From the NCBI GenBank assembly GCA_900550955.1, contig URUF01000001.1:1-64000 (forward strand): a stretch of 64,000 bases of DNA, in the 5' to 3' direction. The notes below the pieces were generated by a model. The model saw only the letters and a list, made by a program, of their open reading frames with translations. It had not been told where the DNA came from and did no database searches. The first letter of the stretch is position 1, and each line of letters starts with the position of its first letter. This stretch comes from an uncultured Eubacteriales bacterium. Its GTDB lineage: Bacteria; Bacillota; Clostridia; Christensenellales; Aristaeellaceae. Of the stretch, positions 16,992 to 26,207 are shown piece after piece. A program made the position numbers and the translations under genes.

Positions 16992-18752
16992 TTAGGCCTG
17001 CGCCTGCTTGCGCGCCGCCGTATACAGCGCGTAGCTCAAAAAGCCCGCGCAGGTGGCAAACGCCTCGCCCGTTTCGCATTCTCCGGTAACCTCGTTCACG
17101 CTTTCGCAGGCAACGCCGTTATCCATCCTTGTCCTTTTCAGGTGTTCCAGGGCCGTGGCCGCATGCCCGCTAAGCAGGCTGTTGCAAATGGAAAGCACCC
17201 AGGGATGGGGCGCGTGCAGGCAGCCAATCTCCGCAATGGGCTGATCCGCAAAGGAAAAACGGTACTGCCTGGAACGGATGGTGCGAACGGTTTTTTGCCA
17301 GAGGGGATCCTCCCTTTCACAAAAGCCGTAATGAGGCAGCAGCTGCAGGCTTCCCGGCGGCTCGTCATAGATATCGCAATGCCCGTTCAAATCCGTTGAC
17401 CAAATGAACTGCCCATCCTTCACGCAATACATATAAACGGCCTGCTTTACACGCTGGGCGCGGGCCAAAAGCTCCGGCCTGTCCAGCCATTGGCCAAGCG
17501 CGCTAAGCGCGCGCCATACCAGCACGTTGTCGTATGTCAGGTAGGGATAGACGGTTTCGTCGTCCGTGGGCTGAAGGAAGGTTTCATAAAGCTCTATCTC
17601 AGGGTGGCGCTTTTCATCCAACAGGCGCAGGATGCGCATAAGCCCGTCCCGCACGCAGGCGCATGCCAAAACATCCCGGTCTGCGGTGTGCGCGATATAT
17701 CGTTCCAGCGCGATCACCGGCGCGCACAGCTCGTCAAGCTCAAAGCCCGGTTCCAGCAGCGTGCCGTCTATAAAGCGGCTGTGCACGCCAACGTTTTTCA
17801 TTTGGCGCGTGAACACATAAAGCAGGATTTCCCTGGCATAGGCGGCGTCCACCAGCAGAATGGCGGGAAAGCTCCACAGCAGGCTGTCGCGGTCCCAATA
17901 CGCGGCGGACACATAGTAGCGCGGGCTGCGCGAGGTCATTAGGCAAAGCTCCTCGGTATCCAGCGTTTTGCCGCTGGCATAGAAAAACGCAAAAAACAGG
18001 TTGGTGTTCAGCACTTCCGCAAGCTCAGGCTCCCCAACGGGCAGCATGCGCGCCCTCAGCCAGTCCAGCGTTATTTTCAGGCAGCGGCGGTACCCCAGCC
18101 TAAGCAGGTGCTTGGCGGATGTGGCGGCCGCTACGGTTTCATAGCCCATGCCAAAAAACAGCTCCACAGCGGCCGTTTCGCCCGGAGCCAAGCGGTTTCC
18201 CCGTCCGCCTTCAAACGCTCCGGCGCTCCACGTCCAGGTTACGCCCTCTTGCGCGATGGGGGCAAATGCGCAAAGGGGCAGACCCGCCATCTCCTGCATC
18301 ACAAAGGCGCCGTTCCACGGGCTTCCCTCCTGCGTGCGCGGCCCGGCGAGCGGGAGCGTTTCGTTTACGTGGTGCAGGGTTTGCCTCCATTGCCCCGCCG
18401 CGCCCAGCCAAACCTCCACGTCGCCGGGCGTATGGTTTGCGGCCTCCAGCCGCAAAATGAAGCCGCGCTCCCCAATGGGGCAAAGATAGGTGATGGAAAG
18501 GGAAAGGCCCGCCGCTTCCCCGCTTGCCGTGGGTATCCACATTGCTTCCCTGCGCCACCGCAGGCTTTGGGGCGCAGTTTCCACTCCGTCCAGCCGGATT
18601 AGCGGCCTAATCAGCGGCCTGCCGCCGCCCGTAAGTTCCAATAGCCCCTTTGCGCCCATATGCAGCAGGGTCAAGCCCTCCAAGGAGGCGTCGTCCTCCC
18701 GGATGGTTGGCAGCGAAAGATATTCATTTCCCGTTACCTGATAAAACGGCAT
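16992..18752 (-). CDS. (alpha/alpha)6-barrel glycoside hydrolase, family not identified
   Basis: A protein of about 586 aa. The ATG at 18752 has GGAGGAG just upstream and is preferred to the in-frame ATG at 18779. The N-terminal third is beta-rich (a sandwich-like domain with LRLEAANHTPGDVEVWL). The C-terminal part reads as a helical-barrel glycosidase: YWDRDSLLWSFPAILL, GTLLEPGFELDELCAPVIAL, FLQPTDDETVYPYLTYDNVLVWRAL, HAPHPWVLSICN. These resemble the GH15/GH63/GH125 superfamily without matching one clearly. Acidic residues in RDS, FELDE and PTDDE are catalytic candidates. It is the last gene of locus 2 and has no signal peptide. Confidence 0.6.
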   Translation of the reverse strand: MPFYQVTGNEYLSLPTIREDDASLEGLTLLHMGAKGLLELTGGGRPLIRPLIRLDGVETAPQSLRWRREAMWIPTASGEAAGLSLSITYLCPIGERGFILRLEAANHTPGDVEVWLGAAGQWRQTLHHVNETLPLAGPRTQEGSPWNGAFVMQEMAGLPLCAFAPIAQEGVTWTWSAGAFEGGRGNRLAPGETAAVELFFGMGYETVAAATSAKHLLRLGYRRCLKITLDWLRARMLPVGEPELAEVLNTNLFFAFFYASGKTLDTEELCLMTSRSPRYYVSAAYWDRDSLLWSFPAILLVDAAYAREILLYVFTRQMKNVGVHSRFIDGTLLEPGFELDELCAPVIALERYIAHTADRDVLACACVRDGLMRILRLLDEKRHPEIELYETFLQPTDDETVYPYLTYDNVLVWRALSALGQWLDRPELLARAQRVKQAVYMYCVKDGQFIWSTDLNGHCDIYDEPPGSLQLLPHYGFCEREDPLWQKTVRTIRSRQYRFSFADQPIAEIGCLHAPHPWVLSICNSLLSGHAATALEHLKRTRMDNGVACESVNEVTGECETGEAFATCAGFLSYALYTAARKQAQA

Positions 18753-18989
18753 AGCCTTCTCCTCCAAAGTAAAATGCATAGGCGAAAGCAGGCTGGCGGA
18801 AAAGCCCGCCTGCGGCGTTCCTTTTCGACGGGAAAACGCCGTTCCCCTGCCCGCGCGTGGGCCGCCGGGCGGAAAACGGCGGAAGAGCTGGCGCGCATGA
18901 CGCCAGCTTTGATGCTTTCTTGGGGAATTTTGCGCTCTAAGCCTGGAAGGCGCGCATGGCGCGCGCCTCCCAAGCGAAAGGAGCAGCCG
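18753..18989 (-). other. Intergenic region with hairpins between binding-protein and glycosidase genes
   Basis: This 237-nt gap, the largest inside locus 2, carries AGCTGGCG-7 nt-CGCCAGCT (about 18888-18910) and a GGCGCGC-rich inverted repeat near 18950. They may terminate part of the transcription after the binding-protein gene or protect its mRNA. I see no gene here. Confidence 0.45.
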
Positions 18990-20222
18990 TTATTTGAGCA
19001 GGTCGGCGTCCTCAAGCTGCGCCTGAATCTCGTCAAGCGCTTCCTGGGCCGTCATATCGTTGGTTTCCAGCGTGCCAAGCACATTGCCGATGATCTCGCT
19101 TACAGCGCCCTGCTCAAGTAGGGCCGGCGGCGCAGCGGCAAAGTCCATGCTGTCAAATACCGCCTTGCGGTTAGCGGGCGGGGTCACCTCAAGATACTGG
19201 GTCAGCTTGCTCTGATCGGCGATGGTGGGCAGCTCCCAGCTCGCGTCCAGGCGCAGCTGCACAATATCCGGGTCGGAGCCCATGGCGTCGGCAAATTTGG
19301 CGGCGGCCTCCTGCTTCGCGCTAGCGGGCGATACGCAGTTGACGTTGGCAAAGAAGAACGTGCTCTTTTGCGCATAGCCGGGCTCTACCACGATATCCCA
19401 ATCGAAGGCGCACTTTTCGCTAAAGGTTTGGAAGCCCCAGATACCGGTGATGAGCATGCCCAGCTTTCCCTCGGTGAACAGGTCCCAGTCGCCGCGCCCG
19501 GCCATTTCCTCCTTGTTGGGCATCACATGGCCGTCGCCGCGCACGCGGGCGATCATCGCGTCCAGCACGGCCACATTCTCGGGCGAGTTAACGGTAAAGG
19601 CGGTGTAATCCTCATTCAGCAGGCTGCCTCCATTGCCCTTGACGGACTTATAGAACTCGTTATAGGAAATGGGCTGATAGAAGCCCCAAACGTCGTCCCC
19701 CAGGGCGGCGATCTTTTCAGCGGCGGCCTGTACCTGCGTCCAGGTCCAGCTGTCGTTGGGGTATTCCACGCCCGCCTGGTCAAACAGCGCCTTGTTGTAA
19801 AACAGGACGCAGGTGGAGAAGCTCATGGGCACGGCGTAGAGCTTTCCATCCGAGCTGACGGCGGCCAGCGTGCCTTCGCTGTAGCTGGCGGGATCCACCA
19901 GGGCGCTAAGGTCGGCGCAGGCGTCGCGCAGCATGTAGGCCAGGAAGTTTTCCATGTTCATTTCAAATACGTCGGGCGCGTTGCCGCCGCCCACGGTGGT
20001 GGCCAGCTTGGTGAAGTAATCCTCATAGCCGGTAAGCTGCACGTCCACCTTGATATCGGGGTTCTTTGTTTCAAACACCTCGATCATCTTTTTGAGCGTT
20101 TCCTCCTGCGCGCCGGAGGCGGAGAAGGTGGCGTAGGTGATGGTCGTCGTTTCCGCCATCGCGGAGCCCAGCAGCGTTACCGCCAGGATCAGGGCCAGCC
20201 CCAGAGAGATGAGCTTTTTCAT
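18990..20222 (-). CDS. CUT1 sugar ABC transporter substrate-binding protein
   Basis: A 410-aa binding protein. The start is ATG 20222, with GGAGGAA 9 nt upstream; the ORF extends further but without a ribosome site. The signal peptide is MKKLISLGLALILAVTLLGSAMA. The mature part has CUT1-type features: TTITYATFSASGAQEETLKKM, DVFEMNMENF and the WGFYQP region. It should feed the permease pair encoded just upstream. Confidence 0.92.
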   Translation of the reverse strand: MKKLISLGLALILAVTLLGSAMAETTTITYATFSASGAQEETLKKMIEVFETKNPDIKVDVQLTGYEDYFTKLATTVGGGNAPDVFEMNMENFLAYMLRDACADLSALVDPASYSEGTLAAVSSDGKLYAVPMSFSTCVLFYNKALFDQAGVEYPNDSWTWTQVQAAAEKIAALGDDVWGFYQPISYNEFYKSVKGNGGSLLNEDYTAFTVNSPENVAVLDAMIARVRGDGHVMPNKEEMAGRGDWDLFTEGKLGMLITGIWGFQTFSEKCAFDWDIVVEPGYAQKSTFFFANVNCVSPASAKQEAAAKFADAMGSDPDIVQLRLDASWELPTIADQSKLTQYLEVTPPANRKAVFDSMDFAAAPPALLEQGAVSEIIGNVLGTLETNDMTAQEALDEIQAQLEDADLLK

Positions 20223-20277
20223 AGAAGGTTCCTCCTGTTTTTTATTTTGCAAACGCGCCTTAGCACGCTTACATGCG

Positions 20278-21123
20278 TTACTTCAGCCCGCCCAGGCTGA
20301 TGCCCTGGTCCACATACCGCTGGGAAAGCAGGTATACCGCCAGGATGGGCAAAATGGTTAGCACAGCGCCGGCCATAAGCACGTGCTCGTTATTTTTGTA
20401 CATGCCGTTCATATTGCCCAGCACCACCTGCAAGGTTTGCTTTTCGGTGGAGGTGAGCACAATCAGGGGCCACAGGTAGCTGTTCCAGCTGCCCATGAAG
20501 GATAGCAACGTCATCGTTGCAAGCGTTGGCAGCACCATCGGCAGCATGATCTGAAAAAAGATGCGGTACAGCGACGCGCCGTCCAGGAAGGCGGATTCCA
20601 TATACGCGTCGTTCACGGCCAGCATGCTCTGGCGCATCAAAAACACGCCGAATGCGTTTGCCAGCGCCGGCAGCACCAGCCCCGTATAGGTATCCAGCAG
20701 GCCCAGCATGCGCAGGATGATATAATTGGGCACCATGGTTACCGTTTCGGGAATCATCATGGTGGCAAGGTACAAGCCAAACACCTTGCCAGACCCCCGG
20801 AAGGGCAGCTTTGCGAACACGAAGGCCGCCATTGTGGCCGATATCACAGCCACAGCCGTGCGCACGACGGCCAGAAGCAGGCTGTTGAGGCTGGCGCGGC
20901 TAAAGGAGAAGCCCTGCATGTTGAACACCCGCTCATACCCTTCCAAAGTGGGCCGTTCGGGAATCCAGCGGATGGGAATGGTGCGGATGGCCTCTGAACC
21001 CTTGAAGGAGGATGAAAGCATCCATAAAAACGGCAGGACGGTGATGAGGATGGCGGCGGCAAGCATGGCGTAAAACAGCAGGCCGCGGATTGCCTTTGCG
21101 GCGTAAAGGCGCTTACGCATCAT
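20278..21123 (-). CDS. CUT1 sugar ABC transporter permease, MalG type
   Basis: A 281-aa permease with about six helices and the coupling loop ESAFLDGASLYRIFFQIMLPM. Its start overlaps the stop of the partner permease by 11 nt. It is homologous to the 7547 permease and has a similar N-terminus (PFLWMLSSSFK), but is clearly a separate paralogue. Confidence 0.93.
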   Translation of the reverse strand: MMRKRLYAAKAIRGLLFYAMLAAAILITVLPFLWMLSSSFKGSEAIRTIPIRWIPERPTLEGYERVFNMQGFSFSRASLNSLLLAVVRTAVAVISATMAAFVFAKLPFRGSGKVFGLYLATMMIPETVTMVPNYIILRMLGLLDTYTGLVLPALANAFGVFLMRQSMLAVNDAYMESAFLDGASLYRIFFQIMLPMVLPTLATMTLLSFMGSWNSYLWPLIVLTSTEKQTLQVVLGNMNGMYKNNEHVLMAGAVLTILPILAVYLLSQRYVDQGISLGGLK

Positions 21124-22006
21124 AGTTCACCCACCTTTTTTGCAGCCAGAACTGCACCGCGGTAAATACCAGAATCAACGCGAACAATATCCACGAGTAA
21201 GCGCCCGCCATGCCCATTTTGTACTGTACAAAGGCATATTTATAGATGCGCTCCAAAAACACCGTGGTAGCGCCGCCGGGGCCGCCGTTGGTCATAATCA
21301 GCACGGAATCAAACACCTGTAACCCGTAAATGATGTTAATCACAATCAGCAAAAACAGCGTTGGCGAGATCAGCGGCAGGGTGATGGAGCGCAGCTTGCG
21401 CAGGCTGCCCGCCCCGTCTATGGAGGCCGCCTCGTAGTAAATTGGATCGATAGATTTAAGCGCGGCCAGCACCATCAGGGCGTAATAGCCCGTATCCTTC
21501 CATACGGAGGCTATTACGATGCCGGGCATGGCCCACTTTGCGCTGGAAAGCCACGCCGGGCCCTGGATGCCCACAGAGGCAAGCAGCTGGTTGAGCAGGC
21601 CGTATTTGCCGCTGAGCACCCACTGCCACACCACCGCCGCCGCCACCCACGAGGTGATCACGGGCGTGTAGCACACCGTGCGGAAAAAGCCGTGCCCCCG
21701 GAAGGTTTTGTTCAGGATAAGCCCCTCCCCCACCGAAGTGAACAGGATGAGCGGAAGGTACAGCCCTAGGTAGGTGAAGGTATGCTCAAGCACCTTGGGA
21801 AACTCCCGCCCCGTAAGGATGCGGCGGAAGTTGTCAAAGCCCACAAAGCTCATGCTGCCAAGGGGCCTGAGCAGGTCGTAATCCATTACGCTAAACAAAA
21901 GCGAAATAAGGATGGGCAGCAGATAAAAGCCCGCCATGCCTATGAGCGACGGCATCAGGAATACGGCCGTTACCCGCCGCCTGCCCGCTTTGTTGGGAAT
22001 GTACAT
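21113..22006 (-). CDS. CUT1 sugar ABC transporter permease, MalF type
   Basis: A 297-aa permease with about six helices and the coupling loop EAASIDGAGSLRKLRSITLPL. It follows the GH65 gene by 3 nt, so the transporter is co-expressed with the intracellular enzymes that use its cargo. No ATPase is encoded nearby; a shared MsmK/MalK-type ATPase elsewhere is the likely energiser. Confidence 0.93.
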   Translation of the reverse strand: MYIPNKAGRRRVTAVFLMPSLIGMAGFYLLPILISLLFSVMDYDLLRPLGSMSFVGFDNFRRILTGREFPKVLEHTFTYLGLYLPLILFTSVGEGLILNKTFRGHGFFRTVCYTPVITSWVAAAVVWQWVLSGKYGLLNQLLASVGIQGPAWLSSAKWAMPGIVIASVWKDTGYYALMVLAALKSIDPIYYEAASIDGAGSLRKLRSITLPLISPTLFLLIVINIIYGLQVFDSVLIMTNGGPGGATTVFLERIYKYAFVQYKMGMAGAYSWILFALILVFTAVQFWLQKRWVNYDA

Positions 22007-22009
22007 ACC

Positions 22010-23986
22010 TCACGCCTCCTCTGTGATAGCGGTTTTTTCCCCATCCGTGACGATGCGCAGCCGCCGCCCCCTGTGATATACGGCAAGGGAAACGCTCCTG
22101 ATGCCATCCGGCAGGCAGGGGGCTACCGTCAGCCGGCCATTTTCGCTCCAAAGCCCCAGCGCGCCATAGACGAGCGCCTGCCAGCTCGCCCCCAGCGCCG
22201 CCATGTGCACGCCTTCCCTTGCGGTATTGCCCAGCACGTCCTCCAGGTCAAACAGGAGGGAGCGTTCAAAGTAATGCCAGGCCTTTTCCCGCAGGCCCAG
22301 GCGGAAGGCCAGCAGCGCGTGCGTGCCAAAGCTTAGCGAGCTGTCGTGCACGGTGAGCGGCTCATAGGCGTCCCATACGGCCCGTTTCTGCGCCGGGGTA
22401 AAATCGCCCGGATGCAGCGCCATAAGCTGCACCAAATCGGCCTGTTTAAGCGCGCGGTAGCGCTGCATACGGTCAAAGCAGACGGTCTTGTACAGCGGCT
22501 CGCCCTCCCGGCGGGTATCAGGCATGGGTTCCAGGCGCTCAAACAGCTCGTCCTGAAGGTACAGCTCGCGCTTGGGGTCGTACAACAGCGTTATGTTCTG
22601 GGCAAAGCGCGCAAGGCGCCCGCGCTCCGCCTCCCCCATTTGCGCGTATGCAAGCGCAAGGCGCACGTTGAAACGCGCCATGTAATTGGTGTAGGTGTTG
22701 TTCACCGCCGCGCCGCAATATTCGTCCGGCCCTTTTACAAAAAAGCTGGAATACTGCCGCCTGCCGGGTTCCCAGGTAAACCGGCTCAGCCAATAGCGGG
22801 CCGTTTCCAAATACATTTCGGCGCTCTGGGCCTCCAGGGCGGCGTCGCCCGTGATTTCCGCGCAGCGGTGCGCGGCGTAGGGCACGTCGGCCGTCACATG
22901 CGTTTCGCACAGGCCGATATCCCAGCTTTCGCACTGCTCCGTACCATCCGCGGCGCACATCCAGGGATAGCGCGCGCCGCTCAGGTTTTGCCGCCTGGCG
23001 AGGGCGCGGGCGGCGTCCAGCCGGTTCAGGCGGTAGCGCACTAGGGCCTTGGCCGCCTGCGGCCTATGCCAGCAATAGAACGGCAGCATGAAAATATCCG
23101 TATCCCAGAAGGTATTTCCCTTATACCGCCCGTGCATGAGGCCGCGCGCCCCGATGGACACATTTTCATCCCCGGCCGCATTGTTGCACAGAAGCTGGAA
23201 CACGTTGTAGCGCACCGCGCCCTGGATGCGGTCCTCCGCGTCAAGACGGATATCGCAATCCCGCCATAAAGCGTCCCACGCGGCCTGATGCAAGGCCCAG
23301 GGGTCGCCTTCGTCGGGATGGGCGGCTTCCCCGTCCACAAGCACCCGCACGCGCTTTTCCAGGACGAGCGTTTCCCCGGCGGCCAGCTTGGCCTCCATAG
23401 GCCCCGTGCAGGAAATGCGAAAGCTGACCTCGCGGCCCGTATGCGCCGTGCGCATCCTGAGCGCGCCCTCCGTTTGCTCCACCACTTCCAGCAGGCGAAC
23501 CGTTTCCGTTTCCTCCACCATTTGGTCGTCGTGCACGGGCAGGTTGCAAACCTCCGCATCCACGGCGTTTTGCACGCTGACATGCGTATTTTCCAGCGCC
23601 GTAAGCTGCATGCGGATGCAGATCAGCTGCGTATCCGCCATGCTAACCATGCGGCGCGTTACAACCTCCAGGCTCTTTCCGCGCCAGCGGTGCGTTAGCA
23701 CGCCCGCGCGCATATCCAGCTCCTGAAAAACCTCGCGCGGTTCCTCGCCCATCACGCGCAGGCCCAGCACATCCGGCAGCTGCACCATATCCGTTATGCC
23801 GGGCTTGACGGGCTCAAACAGCCCGGCCCTGAAAACGCCATGGTCATACGCCCGGCGCTTGGGGCGCTGCAAGGAAAAGCCGCGCACGCCCAGATAGCCG
23901 TTGCCCAGGGCAAACAGGCTTTCGCAATAGCCGTCAACCGGCGCTTCCAGAGAAATGCGCCAGGGGGCGACGCGCACGTCACTCAT
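22010..23986 (-). CDS. Glycoside hydrolase family 65 (disaccharide phosphorylase type)
   Basis: An inverting (alpha/alpha)6 enzyme of about 658 aa. The chosen ATG (23986) overlaps the GH31 stop by 8 nt; the longer reading frame upstream is antisense-like and lacks GH65 similarity. The catalytic acid is E422 in VKGPDEYCG, followed by the diagnostic NNTYTNYMA. HDSSLSFGTHAL near the C-terminus is the phosphate-binding His/Ser motif, which favours a phosphorylase (maltose, kojibiose, nigerose or trehalose type) over a hydrolase. It is about 100 residues shorter than common GH65 phosphorylases, mostly at the ends. Phosphorolysis would save ATP on imported alpha-glucosides. Confidence 0.85.
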   Translation of the reverse strand: MSDVRVAPWRISLEAPVDGYCESLFALGNGYLGVRGFSLQRPKRRAYDHGVFRAGLFEPVKPGITDMVQLPDVLGLRVMGEEPREVFQELDMRAGVLTHRWRGKSLEVVTRRMVSMADTQLICIRMQLTALENTHVSVQNAVDAEVCNLPVHDDQMVEETETVRLLEVVEQTEGALRMRTAHTGREVSFRISCTGPMEAKLAAGETLVLEKRVRVLVDGEAAHPDEGDPWALHQAAWDALWRDCDIRLDAEDRIQGAVRYNVFQLLCNNAAGDENVSIGARGLMHGRYKGNTFWDTDIFMLPFYCWHRPQAAKALVRYRLNRLDAARALARRQNLSGARYPWMCAADGTEQCESWDIGLCETHVTADVPYAAHRCAEITGDAALEAQSAEMYLETARYWLSRFTWEPGRRQYSSFFVKGPDEYCGAAVNNTYTNYMARFNVRLALAYAQMGEAERGRLARFAQNITLLYDPKRELYLQDELFERLEPMPDTRREGEPLYKTVCFDRMQRYRALKQADLVQLMALHPGDFTPAQKRAVWDAYEPLTVHDSSLSFGTHALLAFRLGLREKAWHYFERSLLFDLEDVLGNTAREGVHMAALGASWQALVYGALGLWSENGRLTVAPCLPDGIRSVSLAVYHRGRRLRIVTDGEKTAITEEA

Positions 23987-26207
23987 GGATATCCATCCTT
24001 TCATATACGGGAATGCGGTCAAGCGGGCAGCGCACGCGCAGCACCTGGCCGCCCCGAACCTCCTCGCGGGTGAAAAAGCCCTTCCACCGCCCCTCAGGCA
24101 GGTATACCTCGCGCTCCATCTGGCCCTCCCGCACGATGGGCGCAACCAGCAGCCCGCGGCCCAGCATATATTCATCCTGGCAGGCCAGCGCGCCGGCGTC
24201 CTCCGGAAAGTCCAGGCACAGATGGGCCATCATGGGCCGGCAGGCCCGCACGCAATGCTCCGCCTCCCGAATAAGGTAGGGCTTAAGCGTTTGGCGAAGC
24301 CGGGCATAGGCCGAGGCGATGGCCAGCACTTCGGGCGCATGCAGCTTCTCTGCCAAATTCCAGGGGCTGCGGTCGTTGTTGAAACCATCCCCGTGGGTGG
24401 CGTAGAACTGGCCGCCGCGCGGCTCCGCATGCCACTGCATGATGGGGCTGAAGCAGCCCATGGCCGTCGCCCGCAGATACAGTTCCGCGCTGGGCAGCTC
24501 CCCCGCGAAGCCGCCAATATCAAAGCCCCAGAACAATACCCCCGATAGCCCTGCGCTGATACCGGCCGTTAGCTGCGCGCGCAGCTCCGGCCAGGCGCTT
24601 AGCTGATCGCCCGCCCAATGCAAGGGACGGGCGTGCGCGCCGGTACAGTCCGCGCGGCTGAAGGTTACGCCCTCCACGCCGTTTTCGCGCAAAAAGGTCT
24701 GATACGCGCCTATGTACGCGCCCGGATAGCGGTTATGCCCCGAAAGGCCCGTTGTGCCGTCAAAAAGCTGCGCGTCGTTGGGAAAGAGGAACTCTCCGCC
24801 ATCTGTCTTAAAGCCCTCCACGCCCATATCCAGCAGGTATTTGCGCTTGTCAAACCACCATTTCACCGCCTCTGGGTTGGTAAAGTCCAGCAAAAGGCTA
24901 TGGTGAAACCAGTTCTCCGTAATGCGGTAGGGCGAGCCGTCCGCGTTTTTCACACAATACCCCTTTTGAATCGCCTCGGCGGTATCGTCCATAAGCGCCT
25001 GGCTGGGCGCGCGATCCCACTCATGCTTGAGAATGGGAATTTGCCACAGCACCAAATGCAGCCCGCTTTCCCGGATGCGCCGCACGGTGGCGGCAGGCTC
25101 CCGCCAGCTTCCATCCTCGTTCCAGCGGTAAAAGGTTTGCTCGTCGCTCCAAGCCTCCAGTACCATCACGTCCGCCGGATAGCGGTACCGGGCCATGGCT
25201 TCCAGCTGCGCCTCCACCTCGCGGTCATTGCTCCAGCCGTTTGCGCTCATCCACACGCCAAAGGCCCATTCGGGCGGCAGCACAGGCTGGCCCGTTCGGC
25301 GCACGAAGCGGCTTAGCGCCTCGCCTGGCTTCCCCAAAAAGAGCATGTCGCACGCAAGCGTTGTTCCCTCCGTGCGCTGCGTAATGGAAAAGTCATCGTC
25401 AAAGCGCATCTCCACGGGAATCGAGCTATCGCGGAACCAGCCAAGGCCGTTTTCCGTCATAAAAAAGGGAATGGGCAAATAGGTTTGATCGCCCTGCCGG
25501 GTAAATTTTTCAACAACCCGGCCATTGCTGCCGCGGCCGCGCTGGTTTACCGCGTCAAAGCGCTCGCCTGTGCCCCATATATAGCGCGCGTCCAACCGGC
25601 CCTTCAGGCCAAGCTGGGCAATCCGTCCGTTTCCACACAGGCGGAGAGTATAGCTTTCGATTCGCGCAACCGGGTTACTTAAACGTTTCAGTTCGCAAAA
25701 AGGAACGGAGTTGCTCAGCCGCAGCAAAAAACCTCCCGCAAGCTCCCATTGCGCGCAGGCGCACTGCGCGCCGGAAACCTGGCCCGTATGGGCCTCCATC
25801 CGCAAAGCGCCGTCCAGCTGCGTAAAGGTAACCGCAAAGCCGTCAAAAACGGCGTGCAGGGCATGGCCGTCCTTCAGGATTGCCCTTGGCTTGGAAAGCA
25901 CGCGCTCCTCCTCCGGCGAAAAAGCAAAGGCGCGGCTTGCCCCGCAGGCTGTAAGGAAGCGGTAGCGCACGCGCGCGCCCAACGCAAACGCGCCCAGCGC
26001 AAACCGCATGTGCCGCTTATCAAGCCACCGGCCCGCAGCGGGCCGTTCCGGCGCGCCATCCACGCTAACTAGCAGCACGGGCTGCCCGTCCTCCCCGTCA
26101 ACGCGGCACTCCACAACAACTTCCTCGCCCGCCAAAGGCGCGTAAGGGCGGCGCGCAAAGCCGCAATCCTCAAACGGCACAAGGCCCTCGGGCAAATGCT
26201 TCAGCAT
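23979..26207 (-). CDS. Glycoside hydrolase family 31, alpha-glycosidase
   Basis: A protein of about 742 aa. The ATG at 26207 follows GGAGGGG at a good distance and is preferred to the ATG at 26222. The nucleophile is D469 in GFKTDGGEF and the acid/base is D534 in WAGDQLSAW. It is a different GH31 subgroup from the gene at 3842: the nucleophile motif is KTDGGE rather than VDWQQ, and GTGERFDAVNQRG precedes the barrel, as in alpha-glucosidases and alpha-xylosidases. It lacks a signal peptide. The coding sequence contains a near-perfect copy of the operon's LacI operator (25673-25694). The nucleophile region resembles a CRISPR spacer. Confidence 0.9.
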   Translation of the reverse strand: MLKHLPEGLVPFEDCGFARRPYAPLAGEEVVVECRVDGEDGQPVLLVSVDGAPERPAAGRWLDKRHMRFALGAFALGARVRYRFLTACGASRAFAFSPEEERVLSKPRAILKDGHALHAVFDGFAVTFTQLDGALRMEAHTGQVSGAQCACAQWELAGGFLLRLSNSVPFCELKRLSNPVARIESYTLRLCGNGRIAQLGLKGRLDARYIWGTGERFDAVNQRGRGSNGRVVEKFTRQGDQTYLPIPFFMTENGLGWFRDSSIPVEMRFDDDFSITQRTEGTTLACDMLFLGKPGEALSRFVRRTGQPVLPPEWAFGVWMSANGWSNDREVEAQLEAMARYRYPADVMVLEAWSDEQTFYRWNEDGSWREPAATVRRIRESGLHLVLWQIPILKHEWDRAPSQALMDDTAEAIQKGYCVKNADGSPYRITENWFHHSLLLDFTNPEAVKWWFDKRKYLLDMGVEGFKTDGGEFLFPNDAQLFDGTTGLSGHNRYPGAYIGAYQTFLRENGVEGVTFSRADCTGAHARPLHWAGDQLSAWPELRAQLTAGISAGLSGVLFWGFDIGGFAGELPSAELYLRATAMGCFSPIMQWHAEPRGGQFYATHGDGFNNDRSPWNLAEKLHAPEVLAIASAYARLRQTLKPYLIREAEHCVRACRPMMAHLCLDFPEDAGALACQDEYMLGRGLLVAPIVREGQMEREVYLPEGRWKGFFTREEVRGGQVLRVRCPLDRIPVYERMDIHE
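25673..25694. promoter_or_regulatory. Intragenic copy of the LacI operator within GH31
   Basis: Twenty-one of 22 bases equal the promoter operator at 27262-27283: GGTTACTT, one variable base, then AACGTTTCAGTTC. The core is a near-palindrome around AACGTT. It lies 1,589 bp from the promoter copy, which allows repression by a DNA loop. Confidence 0.65.
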
